A DNA stretch of 64,000 nt, taken from positions 62,001 to 126,000 of the forward strand of contig JAAVTG010000981.1 of assembly GCA_011947345.1 (NCBI GenBank). The letters are read 5' to 3'. The notes beneath the pieces are model-generated. The model was not told the origin of the DNA, did no database searches, and saw only the letters and a list, made by a program, of their open reading frames with translations. Positions within the stretch are counted from its first letter, which is position 1. Each line of letters begins with the position of its first letter. This document shows, one piece after another, positions 21,252 to 31,845 of the stretch. The translations under genes were made by a program, and so were the position numbers. Source of the DNA: Phytophthora quininea. Lineage: Eukaryota > Oomycota > Peronosporomycetes > Peronosporales > Peronosporaceae.

Positions 21252-22519
21252 GGTTTAATGGCAGGCCAGCCACGACTCGGCCGAGTTATTGGTCCCCAGC
21301 AGATTCGTATCGGATATAGCGGTCTTGAACACCGCCAAGTGACCACCCCACTCGTAAACAAACGCTCGCAATAGACGGGCCTCCCGTAGATCCACTGCAC
21401 GCGAACGTGGCAACACCTTTGCGAATCGAGTGCGTTCCGTTGTGCGTTGGGTGATTGTACTGACTTATCAGTTGGCGAAGAATGCTGCCGAACCGAGACT
21501 TTGCTCAGAGCCAGGAAAAATTGGTCCCGGCGGTTGAGTAGGTCTGCATGCCAGGCAGATAGCTAGCGATGTAATCCAACACGTTTCTGGGCTAAGAGCG
21601 TTAGCGTACATGTGACGATGGTCTTTTGGTCCGTTGCCTTCCTGGTTCGTCTTCGCTTTGTACAGCATGCAACCGATACTGTCATCATGGATGCTGAGGT
21701 GCTCCGTGCAGAGTGTCTGGACCGATTCGGACCTGCACATCAAATTCCATTGAGTCGTAAGAAAAGTTGCGCGAATCCACAGTCCTGACGCATCAAAGTA
21801 GATCTACACAGCTCAACATACAAGGAAAACGGCAGCGGGTCTTTACCAGACTCCTTTGGCGAGCCTGATTGAAACTTCGATGCTTCCATGCGCTTCAAAC
21901 CCGAAAAGAAAGAGGATAATCTTTTCTCGTAGGCGGCAGGTAAAGGCGTCTCCTTCCTGCGATATAAATCTTTCATCGCGCTTCGATACCCACTCAAGGT
22001 ACCAACGCTGACAGATTTCCTTTTCTCCAACAAAAACTCCTCGAAGTCAGCAGCCGTGAACTTGTCCAGGTTAATCTGCCCCTTACAGTCAAAGAACTCT
22101 GCAGCAGCTTCCTGTTTTTGCTCCTTAATCCATCGCGATATCACTCGCAAGCTGCCACAGTAGGCACTCTGCGTCTTGGAGGACACGCATGCATCCCTGA
22201 CATCTTGCGCAGTAAAGGGATCACAGTAGTCTTGTGGCTGGCCAAGCTCTTCAGCTGACGACATGGCGACGCCATTAACCACTACGCTGTCCAAATTATT
22301 GCTGTCCGTGCTTAACTGCACCGCTCCCTCGACCTCCATGCCCGTGGCGCGGTTCCTGTGATCCATATCCGAATGCATCGCAGCCAAGTCGCTGGCGCTG
22401 GTTTCCTGGTCCACCAAGGCTAAGCTTCTGTCGTCCATTTCCGTGCCCGTGGTTGCTGCCTTTGCTCGTCTTGTCGGGGACGAGGATCTGTTCATACTTG
22501 GCGCGATCGAGGGCATCAT
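21245..22519 (-). pseudogene. Crypton-type tyrosine recombinase, frameshifted
   Basis: An N-terminal low-complexity region is followed by a core-binding domain (TQSAYCGSLRVISRWIKEQ, FEEFLLEKRKSVSVGTLSGYRSA), catalytic Arg region (LMCRSESVQTL), HSIRKG, GWSLGGVQDRYI. The expected R...HxxR...W...Y residues are all present, so the catalytic set looks intact. Frames break near 21740 and 21500 (single bases) and an in-frame TAA follows GDQ near 21290. Cryptons move by recombinase-mediated integration without TIRs. A Ser/Thr/Arg-rich frame is open upstream to about 22799 and may be N-terminal coding. Confidence 0.8.
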
Positions 22520-22529
22520 GGTAGTTGTG

Positions 22530-22760
22530 CAGGACGAGCTCTTGCTGCTATTGGGCGCCGTGGTGGTCTCCGCGGAGGATGAGCGTTTGGTGTGGCTTCT
22601 GGTCGTGGCAGCCGTCGCAGAAAACGAGCGATTGGTGCGCCTTCTGGTCGTAGTGGCCGTCGTGCGTAACGAGCCGCTTCTTGTCGTGGCGGCCTCCGAG
22701 CATGACGAGCTCTTGGTGCGGCTTCTTGGCGGTCGTGCTCGTGACTGAGAGATGCGGATG
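22530..22760 (-). repeat. degenerate tandem repeats in the Crypton N-terminal region
   Basis: Four to five imperfect units of roughly 45-50 bp share elements such as gaccagaag, caccaa and cgctc. In the Crypton frame they encode Ser/Thr/Arg-rich peptide repeats (TTTRSHTKRSSS-like). Confidence 0.55.
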
Positions 22761-23140
22761 GCAGCTCTTCGTAGGGGAGGCGGAGGGCTTCATTTGCTAC
22801 GAGAGGAGGGCGTGGTTCTTGAGTTGTGATTGGCAAAGTTAACATTTTCAGCCAATCATGTGAACTGGCTTTGTGTCGGTATCTTCGACGACGAAAGCGT
22901 GCTCATGTGCATCTCATCAAAACGTGTATACAAACCAAACTGCGAAGAATGTACAAACATTTGCAATGTTGTTGTTTTCTCCGCTGAATTTCCTACGAAA
23001 ACATACAAACTCCAAGATAATACCAACGTTTCGGCGACAATCTCTGCTATTTCTAGTTTTTGTTATATCGAAATACAATTACTTTATGTAGAACCTCGTT
23101 CAAAAGTACTGAGATAATAATTCGAATTCTGAGTGACGAG

Positions 23141-23199
23141 ACTTTGTGGCTTGGCTCGAAAATGTCCACTGAGTCTGTGGCTTGTCATGATAAATATCC
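23141..23199 (-). repeat. right terminal inverted repeat
   Basis: 59 bp, reverse complement of 19574-19632 with one mismatch (aagcc versus gagcc). Confidence 0.88.
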
Positions 23200-24512
23200 G
23201 TTGTTCAAGGCGCCACGCCGGAGGAAAAGCCTTCATCATGACGACTGTACCATAAGTTAACTGTTTCGGTACGCCGTCGCGTAGACGCTTCTGCTTGAAT
23301 TTCACCTTGCCTTGGGAGTTGAGAGGGGTCACTTGAGCTTGATCGCTGAGCTGCATACGACACTGGGGAAGCCATGAGGCTTCGACACACAAAGTCCACC
23401 CTCAAGCACGGGCTCGAGGGGACCTCTAGCTGCATAGCCTCCGGTGGTCTTCGCCGCCAGATGCACACGTCGTGCATTGCGCTGGAGCTGGAGCTCGGAG
23501 CTTGGACTTGAGCGCTAAGAAAAATTTACACTAATTTCGCGTCAAAATGAGATTGATACACTTCTCTGGAATTCTTCGTGCACCTCGCACAAAAATATTA
23601 AGAATACACAACTAAATCCAAGACAAATCGGCGAAACTCAAAGATGCAACGCATTTTACGACGCAAGATGCGAGCGCAACCGGAGTTTATCGGCATCTTT
23701 TAACGGGGAAATCGCCTCATAAGCTAATCGTGCTACTGTTCTCTACTAATCTAGTGTCCGTTCTCACTACTGAAGGTATATATTCTCGTCACGCCACTTT
23801 GTTCAATCAAAATGAAATAACGCATGTACTTCTGCGTCTTGAGTACCTCATGGTTCAGAGAACTTGCCAGCAGTGTCCTAGCAAACTATTCTGTATCGAT
23901 GTCCTCAAAATGCGGCCTCATGTGTTGAGACGAGCCGATGAACCGAGTCTGGCGGCGGTCCTCGTCTGTAGTTTGATACAGTCACGCCACTAGCGAGTGA
24001 GTGCATGTAGATAGACGACTTTGTTGTACTCACAAAGTAATGGCATTCATCACAAGAGCGTGCACGGTATTGCAACTTGCCTACCTCCCATGGATTCGGC
24101 TTCTAGAAGGTTCTAAGATCTGGTAGGTAGACAACACAAGCAGTCTATAACATGTTGTTCACTTTCAATCTTGCAGTGCAACGCACAAGCCCATTAAACA
24201 CAGTAGTGTTTCCCAGTACGATCGCCACCACATCCACACCTCTATTGCGCAGGTGAAACAGAACTAGCAGCGCTCATCTCAAGAATACACCGTATGCGCT
24301 TGAAATTAGGAAGCGTAAAAGTTCTTGGCGTTTGTATGCGACGAATAAAAACACGCGGCGTCTCGTATTTCTAAAGTGATACAAAAACAACTTTAACTGA
24401 AATAGAAACTAAATTGTTCGGCAGCCCAGCTGCGGTCGCAAACCCTACTAAAAATATCTATAGCGTATCCGTGAAAGACATATTACGGGGAGGAATTCAA
24501 GTATATTGATTT

Positions 24513-24902
24513 TTGTATGCATGCGATATGCCCCTTGACACATTTCAGGGAGCGCGACTTAACTACGGAGTACCTGTCCTCCCAACTAAGTACGCTTACA
24601 CGACTGCTGACATCACGAAAGAAGCTTGGGCCGCCGGCACTCTAGCGCGCTTGATTGCCTGCTCAACAGCAGCTTGGACCGAGTCAGGAGTTTGCACGCG
24701 CTTGTTTCGCTACTTTAACGGATCGGAGCTCGTCAAAATCAGTGCAAATGCCATGAAGAGCGCGGTAAAAGACGATCTCCACCAGCCCTTTGTCGCCACC
24801 CTCCGAAATCTAAACGAGCTGAGGTCCGGGCCGAGCGTCTATAGGCACAAGGCCTTTGTGGAACTGTCGGAGAGGTCCATACGACACATCGTACCCCCGT
24901 GA
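24513..24902 (+). CDS. hypothetical protein in the repeat arm (left copy)
   Basis: 129-codon ORF starting MYACDMPLDTF and ending RHIVPP, identical in the right arm (40953-40564, minus). No signal peptide, membrane segment or known domain. The composition is protein-like, but it could be a fragment of a mobile element. Conservation between the arms is not evidence of selection because the arms are near identical throughout. Confidence 0.3.
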   Translation: MYACDMPLDTFQGARLNYGVPVLPTKYAYTTADITKEAWAAGTLARLIACSTAAWTESGVCTRLFRYFNGSELVKISANAMKSAVKDDLHQPFVATLRNLNELRSGPSVYRHKAFVELSERSIRHIVPP

Positions 24903-27628
24903 TGCCATGGACAGCGACATCCCATCGTTAACGGCAGCAAGCGCGGCTATTCAGGTGCTGACTGGGACCTGTTTTCGCGTGTTCTTCTTCTTTTGCTTCT
25001 TCTCAGGCGTCTTCATGGAGGAGGTGTTGAGGGGTTCTTCACTTGGTCGGTGAGGTCGGAGAAGAGCGTGCGATGGCTCATTCGAACGAAGATTTTCGCG
25101 CCTTTTAACCTACGGTACGCAATGCGATCCTAGATGGGCATTATCAAAACTGGAGAGCATTGGAGTTGGCGCCTCTTTTTCATTGTTGACTAGAATTTGT
25201 ATGTGAGGCCCTTTACCTGACATGTGTCCTTACCTGAAATATGTCTATCACGGATAGTGAGGGCCGACGGGTGGCCCTGACGCGTCCGCGTGACACGTGG
25301 TTGGACAAAAGACGCAGGTTTTGTCCAATATTCGTGCGCTAATCACCCGCCAAAGTCTACTCCCTTTGTCGGCCCGTAATAATGGCAAAACTTGTGTGCG
25401 CACCACACACAAGGGGTTTGCGTCTGTTCACCGTAGAGTCGTATTCAACTATGCGTATAGTGATGTGTCTCACACTAATTCGTGTGAACTCGTTGCCGTA
25501 GGCCACACCATGTGTCCGTCGGTCTGTGTGGTGGCCGTTGTGGGTGTTGGAGCCGCCGCTGGTGTCATGTCAGCAGTCAAAGTCGAAGCTAGAGCCGACG
25601 GATTAGCGCGGAGCACATCCTCGTCCCGGCCGCCTACGCAAGTATCCGCGGCTTCACGTTCACCCGCTCCAGCGCAGCAGCGACTGCTTGTAGTTGGCGC
25701 AGTAGTCACGCACACGATGCAATAGTCTTCGCGTTGTGCGTAAACACATTAACTCCAGATGTGACCACTTTGACGATCAGCATTGTGTCCTTGAAAATCG
25801 GGACCAAGCACTTGATCAGGATCTTTAACCACCTGGCAAGCAATTTGCTGGCTGTCTTGGCAAAGTGGTCAGCTCCTAACCTTACACTGGTTAGCTCGAT
25901 GAAGTCGAGTCCCTTGTCCAGCGCTTCTGTGGTGTGGAGATTTCTCCAAGATCCGTCAACGAACTGTCGCCTCCGCTATTGGCTGATAAAAGGCGTCGAG
26001 GTGGACCAATGGCGACGCGAGGCGAAGGTTCATTGAAGGTCGCTATCCCGAGGTGGTCGCTATTGCGAACCATCGCCTGGTCGTGAATCTTCGGATGGGT
26101 AGCTCCGACGGCGACGCTTGTATTTCACTTGATATTTGTATAGATTCACCGTAAGGGTAGGATTAGAGAGAGTAAGAGCCCGCGAGGGCGATACAAACAG
26201 AGCAGAATTTTCGCCCGACTTCCCAAGCGGCCAAGCGTCCTAGGTAAGCACCTTGCCCTGTTGTCGTGGGTTATGCCTGCCAGCGAACACAGACCTTCGT
26301 GAAGTGGGTGTTCGTTTGGTCAGGCCAAGGGTGAAGAGTGGTAGTTAGAGTGTATTTTGGTTTGACTCTATTAATAGGGAGTGTTGGGCAAAAGGGCCCT
26401 TGTATGTGGAGTGTTAGTCGCATTCCAACGTGACTTCCAGCCGGAATTATACTCCGGCGCCCCCGTAAGAGAGTCCACGGGACTAGGCAACCTTCGTCTG
26501 CTGGTGCCACGGGGTTTTGAGTGTGTGAGAGAGTGTTTGGACGTACAGGCGAAGACTCATGCCTGTAGCGTCGGTTTATATTTGCCTTCAGCGTAGACAG
26601 TGAGCGGAAGCCACACCGGCTCGGGCAGGGTCGGATCTGGTTCCTTCAGATCACGCCCAACATTTGTCTGACGATCTGGAAGGTGTATTGTTGTGTGCGA
26701 AAGCTCGCTGCTAACTGAGCGAAAGTTCAGTGGATTCCTACACCACACTTCCAGGTCCGATAGCTTGAGCTTTTGCTAGTCTTGATGGCGCGAAAGCTGC
26801 AGCCAGTACATTCAGAAACGGCGAGGACGGTATAGCAACGGCGATCACGGAAGACACTTGAACAGATGGCTGTTCAGGATCCCACTGTGGAATAGTTTAT
26901 ACGCCATTTTCCAGTTATGATATTACTATGATATCGTGACAGGCGATTGTGATAATAAAACATATAGTTGCCTGAAATCTAGTGCGAATCTAACGAAATG
27001 GATGTGGCTTCATTTTAGTGCGATCTTAATACGTCAGATTCACGGCACTGGTGATAGCGAAGTTACCACACTACGTTGCAACGATTCACCCACAGATGAC
27101 TCTTGGTGAAAAGGAGGCGACGAGATTTAGCCGCCGTGGCGTAATTTCTACAGAGGCAAAGAGGGCGAAAAGCAAGTACTAAGTGGACATATCTGTCGAA
27201 GGTTAACACGATGACAACATGGCTGGCATTTCACTATCCCGAAAATACTGACAACGATACCAACAAGATGCGCATACCGCTCTCAAAACCAGCGATTCCA
27301 GGCTATTTTAGGCATATCTGTAGTCCTGCTCACGACTGTGACTGCGACAATATAGATACTAGGGGCTCGTCTAAACCTCCTTTGTATGCGCCATGTATTT
27401 GAGGGTACCGCAGCGCTCTAGTTGACGTTTATCGCCCGTAGCTTTCTAAACTAGATCCTACCATTGATCCAGAGTTGTGTCGTGTTCTGGGAGGTTAGGA
27501 AAAGTTATTAGCAATCTCAAGAGGCGGGGGCTGATGAAAATTCGTGAACTCAAAGCATCTGGCGTTGATCTACTTGCCCTGAAGGTTATGACACTTGAAC
27601 CAATGAAAATAGTCTAAGCTTTTATACT

Positions 27629-28640
27629 GTGCTATTTGGATTGAGATTGTTCAAATTGATGTGGAATTTGACGGGTAGACCGGATTCAGTGTATATCAGG
27701 TTGTTGCAGCACACTGAGTGGTCTGAGGATTGCTTAATTGTGGCGAAGCAAGGGCATAAAGGTGCCCAGACTGAGGCAGACAAGTTTGGAAGCATGTGTA
27801 CGCAACCCCTTTCGAGCTGTCTCAGTTCCCTGTGCTTGCTCTTGCTGTTCATCGTTTTCGTTGCCCTGAACGTAACATTGGTGGTACGCAGCCATTATTT
27901 CTTGGCACCGACCACAAAGATCGGTTTGACATACTTTTACGACGTGTCATTAAGGCACTACGTGAAGAAGAATTGTGTGTATTGATCTGTATACCAGAAG
28001 ACATCGACACTGGCAGCCTTCAAAAGGCAGCAGGTTATATGCACACGGACAAGTAAATAAGCCGACTCCTGTATCAGTTTATCTCCCACTGGGCCATAGT
28101 CTCGGGAAGTTGAAATACCAGTACATTCATTTTGGCGAGGGAGCTGCCCAATTGTGCGATAGTATGATAGGAGGATTTCCTTTTGCTTCTGAGCGCTTTG
28201 GCGCCGTATCTTCCCCTTTATCGCCGGAGTTGGTACCACACATGACGATGGAGTACTGGGATCAAATTGTATGCGGCTCCAGCAAATAACCTAAAGGTTT
28301 TCAAGCCGTTTTTCCTGTTTTGTTGGCGATATCGACACTAGAATGGGCGAATTACGCTCCAGCCTGACCAGAGAAATTCGTGGTATTTTGAACGATACGC
28401 AATTGACTTGTACAACAAATCCCAATGACACGCTCAGCGAGCGGCAAACGGAGTGGAAATCATGATCATCGAATGCGACACTCGCGAGTAAGCGTTTTGA
28501 TGGAGTACCTGGAGAAGCTCACAGCTGAGAATAATATGTTATCCGCTGAGGTAAGCAGAATTTCGGATCTTCCGACCTCGACTCCCGATGAAGTGTTTGC
28601 TGTAGTATTCTCGACGATGCTCACAAACGTGTAAGCAATT
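27629..28640 (+). pseudogene. degenerate Crypton recombinase relic (left arm)
   Basis: Overlapping frames at 27629-27985, 27796-28056, 27975-28289 and 28425-28634 carry Crypton-like blocks in the right order: YATPFELSQFPVLALAV, LFLGTDHKDRF, then GSLQKAAGYM where active enzymes have HSIRKG, then LGHSLGKLKYQYIHFGEGA with the presumed nucleophile Tyr. The His and Arg of HxxR are replaced by Gly and Gln, and the frame changes several times, so it is dead. It is unrelated at close range to the Crypton at 21.2-22.5 kb. Confidence 0.65.
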
Positions 28641-29608
28641 GAGCCGAAGATCTGTCGTTCGGTACACTATACAATTGACTCTGTCAGTATCGTAAGAAAT
28701 TGCAACGTAGCGAATGCTTCGTACAGCTGTCTCACCAACGCTGGCACCCCTCACGAGGCGCTAAGACACCAAGAGACTACAATAGAAGGGCGATAGAGTA
28801 TTGGCAAATGAGAAAGTGCGGGGTACCCCACTTGGTCACAACGTGCCATCATGATTTCTATCACAAATGTCGTCGTTATATACATTTTTCCAAATAATTC
28901 TGCACTACAGCTTGTTGTAATACGAGAAACCCAATGGATCGACTTCGCTACCGTTGTCCCCAGTATGATGGGCAGTTTTTATCAGTTTTATGGCAATTAT
29001 GTACGTGCAAGGCTGCATCTACACACCCGAATTTGGAAAATGATGCCATTAGGGCTGGTCATTTAACGTAGTTTAGTAAAACATACATTTGTTTTGTATC
29101 ATTGACGTGCGAGCTATCGCAAATAGTGTTACGAACACTAAGTGCTGTGGTTAGTGTAGGTATTGCCAATTTTGTAATGAAGCTTGAGAATCTCACGTTG
29201 AGATGGAGGTTGGAATCGGAAGAGCAAAAGCCCAAGAGGGACCTATCCTGAAGATGATCCCACGTCCCCTGTAAAATGCGCAACACTGTCTATGAATCTA
29301 TGAGAAGACTTGAGATGCAGGTTCGTGCCATAGAATGGTCGACCACTTGGAGCGACAACAGAGCTCATCAACGTTCTTCGAGTCGGACGAATGTGGCAAA
29401 AACATATGTTCAATCTGCGTCCGGCAGGAGCTCATAGGGCGATGCAGGAACAGCAGCAGCAGAACGGAAGAATGTGGGGATGCAGGTGACATCGTTGAGT
29501 GACGAACGCGGAGTGCGGATCCCGCAGTCCCAGTCCGGCTTGGATGATATCCTTGCGCAAGCACAATGTACGCACCATGTTTTCTTATAATACTCATCGA
29601 TTTATTAT

Positions 29609-29672
29609 ACAGTTCGCAAGAACTGTTGGATTACGGACAACTATCCGTAATCTAACAGTTCTTGCAAGCTGT
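29609..29672. repeat. 29-bp imperfect hairpin upstream of effector E2
   Basis: acagttcgcaagaactgt... folds back on ...acagttcttgcaagctgt with a 6-base loop and three mismatches, about 115 bp before the E2 start. The same hairpin is at about 35793-35856 upstream of E3. It could be a MITE remnant or a regulatory fold. Confidence 0.7.
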
Positions 29673-29717
29673 GTGTACAGTAAATGCTACGATAGTAAGG
29701 CTGAGCTTGCCTGCAGT

Positions 29718-29733
29718 TTTCATTCCCCATTTT
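29718..29733 (+). promoter_or_regulatory. oomycete initiator of effector E2
   Basis: TTTCATTCCCCATTTT matches the oomycete Inr at 14 of 16 positions, 54 bp before the ATG at 29787. Confidence 0.75.
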
Positions 29734-29786
29734 ACGGCCTTCAGCAAAGCTTCGACAACCAAGAAACATCCGCCAAGAGGACAGCC

Positions 29787-30406
29787 ATGCGTCGTGTTTT
29801 GGCTCTGTTGCTGACAGTGATGACTTTCGTCGCAGTCGCCTCTGCGCTTTCAACTGCAACGGAGAACAAGCCGTTCGAGCCCGTCACCACCGGAAAGCGG
29901 TCTCTGCGCGTCGGAGCCAAAGCCGCCGCCACCGACGCCAGTGAAGAAAGAGGAGCCTTTAAAGCTGGGCTGATACTAAAAGTCACACCTTCGTCGAAGA
30001 AGGCATATCCAGCAGCGGTGTTCGACAATATGGTGGCTAACAAGGCGACTGTCAAGGACAAAACTGTATTCGCTTGGCTCAAGTACGTGCTCAAATTCCG
30101 AGCAGCCAAAGGTGAAAACAACGTCTACGCTTCCAGTGACGTCGTTTTCACCACGTTGAAGCAGAAATTTTCCGAAAAACGCATCGCATTGCTTCTCGTG
30201 TCAATGACCAAGCAACCCGAACTCAAGGGCCTCGCTAAGCAGCTTGAGCCGTCGGTGATAAAATTGTTGCAAGAACGTCAAGTATCCTCGAATTCTTTGA
30301 AAGCGATTTTGGGCGTGAAGACGGAGGGTAGAACGCTTGCGGGGTTCTGCATGACCCTGCCTACATGTTCTGGCTTAAATACCATCGTGAGCGTTATACT
30401 GCTTAA
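29787..30406 (+). CDS. RXLR effector E2 (canonical RSLR and EER)
   Basis: Signal peptide as in E1, then RSLR and SEERG spaced 13-14 residues apart: the one canonical RXLR/EER leader of the family in this window. The start at 29787 is chosen over the longer upstream open frame because it begins the signal peptide and lies below the initiator. A WY-like region includes VFAWLKYVLKF. The frame as given ends at 30437. Relative to E1, a base seems missing in the G run at 30342-30345; with it the stop is at 30404-30406 and the length is 206 residues. Its 5' flank is the inverted-repeat arm shared with E3; its 3' flank is shared with E1. Confidence 0.85.
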
Positions 30407-31445
30407 CCCTGCGTTTATAGGCGAGGTTGCTGCATAACGCGCCTCGGGCGTAGTCGCCTTAATCGCAACAATAACAATAACTCTGCGTTTAACACTGTTT
30501 TCCGGAATGATGCTGCTCGGACCGAGCATCTTCTACCACTACAAATTCCGCAATTGCTGCCTGTGTGTGAGGAACCCTTGCCGTATGCATCCTAGAGTTC
30601 CTCCCCAGCAATAAACCTTCGGATCCGTGGCAGTGGCTCAACACTACTTCATCCTTGTCATTGACCCAACTTATCATCGCGCAGCCCGTTGAACTCGATC
30701 CGAAAACAAGCATCGTTGGGTTTTGTCTTGACCTGCAGTCGTAACAGAATTTTTGCTTTAGCAGCGAGATGATCCGCGAGGACGCCAGTTTACAGGTGCT
30801 GTTGCTCTGGAGTCTCTGGCAGGTCAGCATAAGATGGACTGCAGGATGGGAGGAGCAGCAGCCCCCGCGAAAAGCTTTGCCTGCCATGTCAAGAACTTCA
30901 TACAGGTCGATGTTAATCGCCGACACGAATTGTTGTCCTGAACGATGGTCCACCGGAAGGTCAGCTGAGCTAGGAGCTGACTCAGCTCCTTGTGGAAGAC
31001 CCAGTAGCTCACGGGAATCAAAAGTCACCACCGCGTGTGGTGCCACAATACGCACTGGATTCAACGTGGGCAATGAAGCAGCTTGACTTGTTCTCGTATT
31101 CGGACCCGCCGTGCACAGTTTGAACTCGGCGCTCTCCAAGCGATCGGGACCGACACGCAAAGAATGAAACGAACTCCCGGAAATCTTGCCCACTGCTGAG
31201 TCTTCCAGTCGAGTTGACCCGGTTCAGTCTCCCATCCACGCAAATGTCCAACTTCTACGACGAGAGAGTACGAGCACTCAAAGTCTGGGACTCCTAGGGG
31301 TCATTCAGCTCCGTTGCTCGCTTCGGTCCGAAGCTGTTGCCAGCTTGACAGTATGGAAGTGTGGGGTAGCCAGGCAGAGTCGATTCCCCATAGGAGGCCA
31401 AATGTCTTTCAAAGGCAGGCTATTTTCCCATGGTATACCAGTTAA

Positions 31446-31694
31446 TCAATGTCTTTCTCCTTCTCCCCATGGCAGTCTCCAGCTTCCGGACCAATTTCTG
31501 TGCTCTTGCCTAGCCTTCTCGACCATGTAAATTCTGCCGTCGACCCACTCCATTTGCTTCCATCTGGACAGTTGGGAAAGTTGACTCTCGCACTCCGAGA
31601 ACGTCTTCCACTCCTTGCTAGCAGTACAAACTGGCATAACACGCTCAAGGCTGCTGCGATCTCGTTTCTCGTTGGTGATCACAACTGCTGTCAA
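31446..31694 (-). pseudogene. unidentified conserved ORF or exon (copy 2)
   Basis: Counterpart of 17181-17432: same reading frame and stop, one codon shorter (one Glu missing), and a few substitutions near the start. Divergent from glucokinase copy 5. Function unknown. Confidence 0.3.
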
Positions 31695-31787
31695 CGAGAA
31701 GGTGGAATCAGCTTTTGTGTCGCCATCTTTCGAGCACGGTTATCTCGATCAAGCTATACCTTAAGGTTGAAGTGGTACGGTATCTCT

Positions 31788-31803
31788 CTTCATTTCTCAA
31801 TTC
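31788..31803 (+). promoter_or_regulatory. oomycete initiator of glucokinase copy 5
   Basis: Same 16-mer as at 17526-17541, 43 bp before the ATG at 31846. Confidence 0.72.
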
Positions 31804-31845
31804 TCTCCAAGCAGCTCCAGCGCAAGCCGCCACCTCTTCTAACGC

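Larger units (their letters stand above)
19574..23199 (-). mobile_element. TIR-bounded composite transposon: MULE transposase half joined to a Crypton recombinase
   Basis: 59-bp terminal inverted repeats (19574-19632 and 23141-23199) differ at one position. Between them, all on the minus strand, lie a Crypton-type tyrosine recombinase (about 22519-21245) and, directly after it, a MULE transposase that begins at its first catalytic Asp (DGTHM, about 21240) and runs to a zinc knuckle near 19690. Neither is complete: the MULE lacks its N-terminus and the Crypton lacks its C-terminal tail. No clear 9-bp target duplication flanks the TIRs. The right TIR ends one base from the start of the large inverted repeat. 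Confidence 0.75.
23201..29815 (+). repeat. large inverted repeat, left arm
   Basis: About 6.6 kb, near identical to the reverse complement of 35650-42264; paired positions sum to about 65465. The outer end abuts the MULE TIR. The inner end lies in the signal-peptide codons of effector E2. Visible differences are a few single bases and homopolymer length changes. Besides the listed ORF, Crypton relic and hairpin, the arm is largely non-coding. The part at about 26130-26745 has an LTR-like appearance (minus-strand start TGTGGTGTAGG), but I found no matching second LTR. Confidence 0.93.

Noticed and set aside
22443..22748. 101-codon hydrophobic plus-strand ORF
   Set aside because: Antisense to the repetitive N-terminal region of the Crypton; the Leu/Val-rich translation comes from the tandem repeat.
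26130..26746. Possible solo LTR in the inverted-repeat arm (mirror 38720-39340)
   Set aside because: It has a TG start on the minus strand and promoter-like composition, but no second LTR, no clear CA end and no target duplication could be found, so it is not called.
29499..29786. 96-residue N-terminal extension of effector E2 (and the mirror for E3)
   Set aside because: The frame is open upstream by chance; the signal peptide starts at 29787, the Inr lies at 29718, and the extension has no secretion signal of its own.
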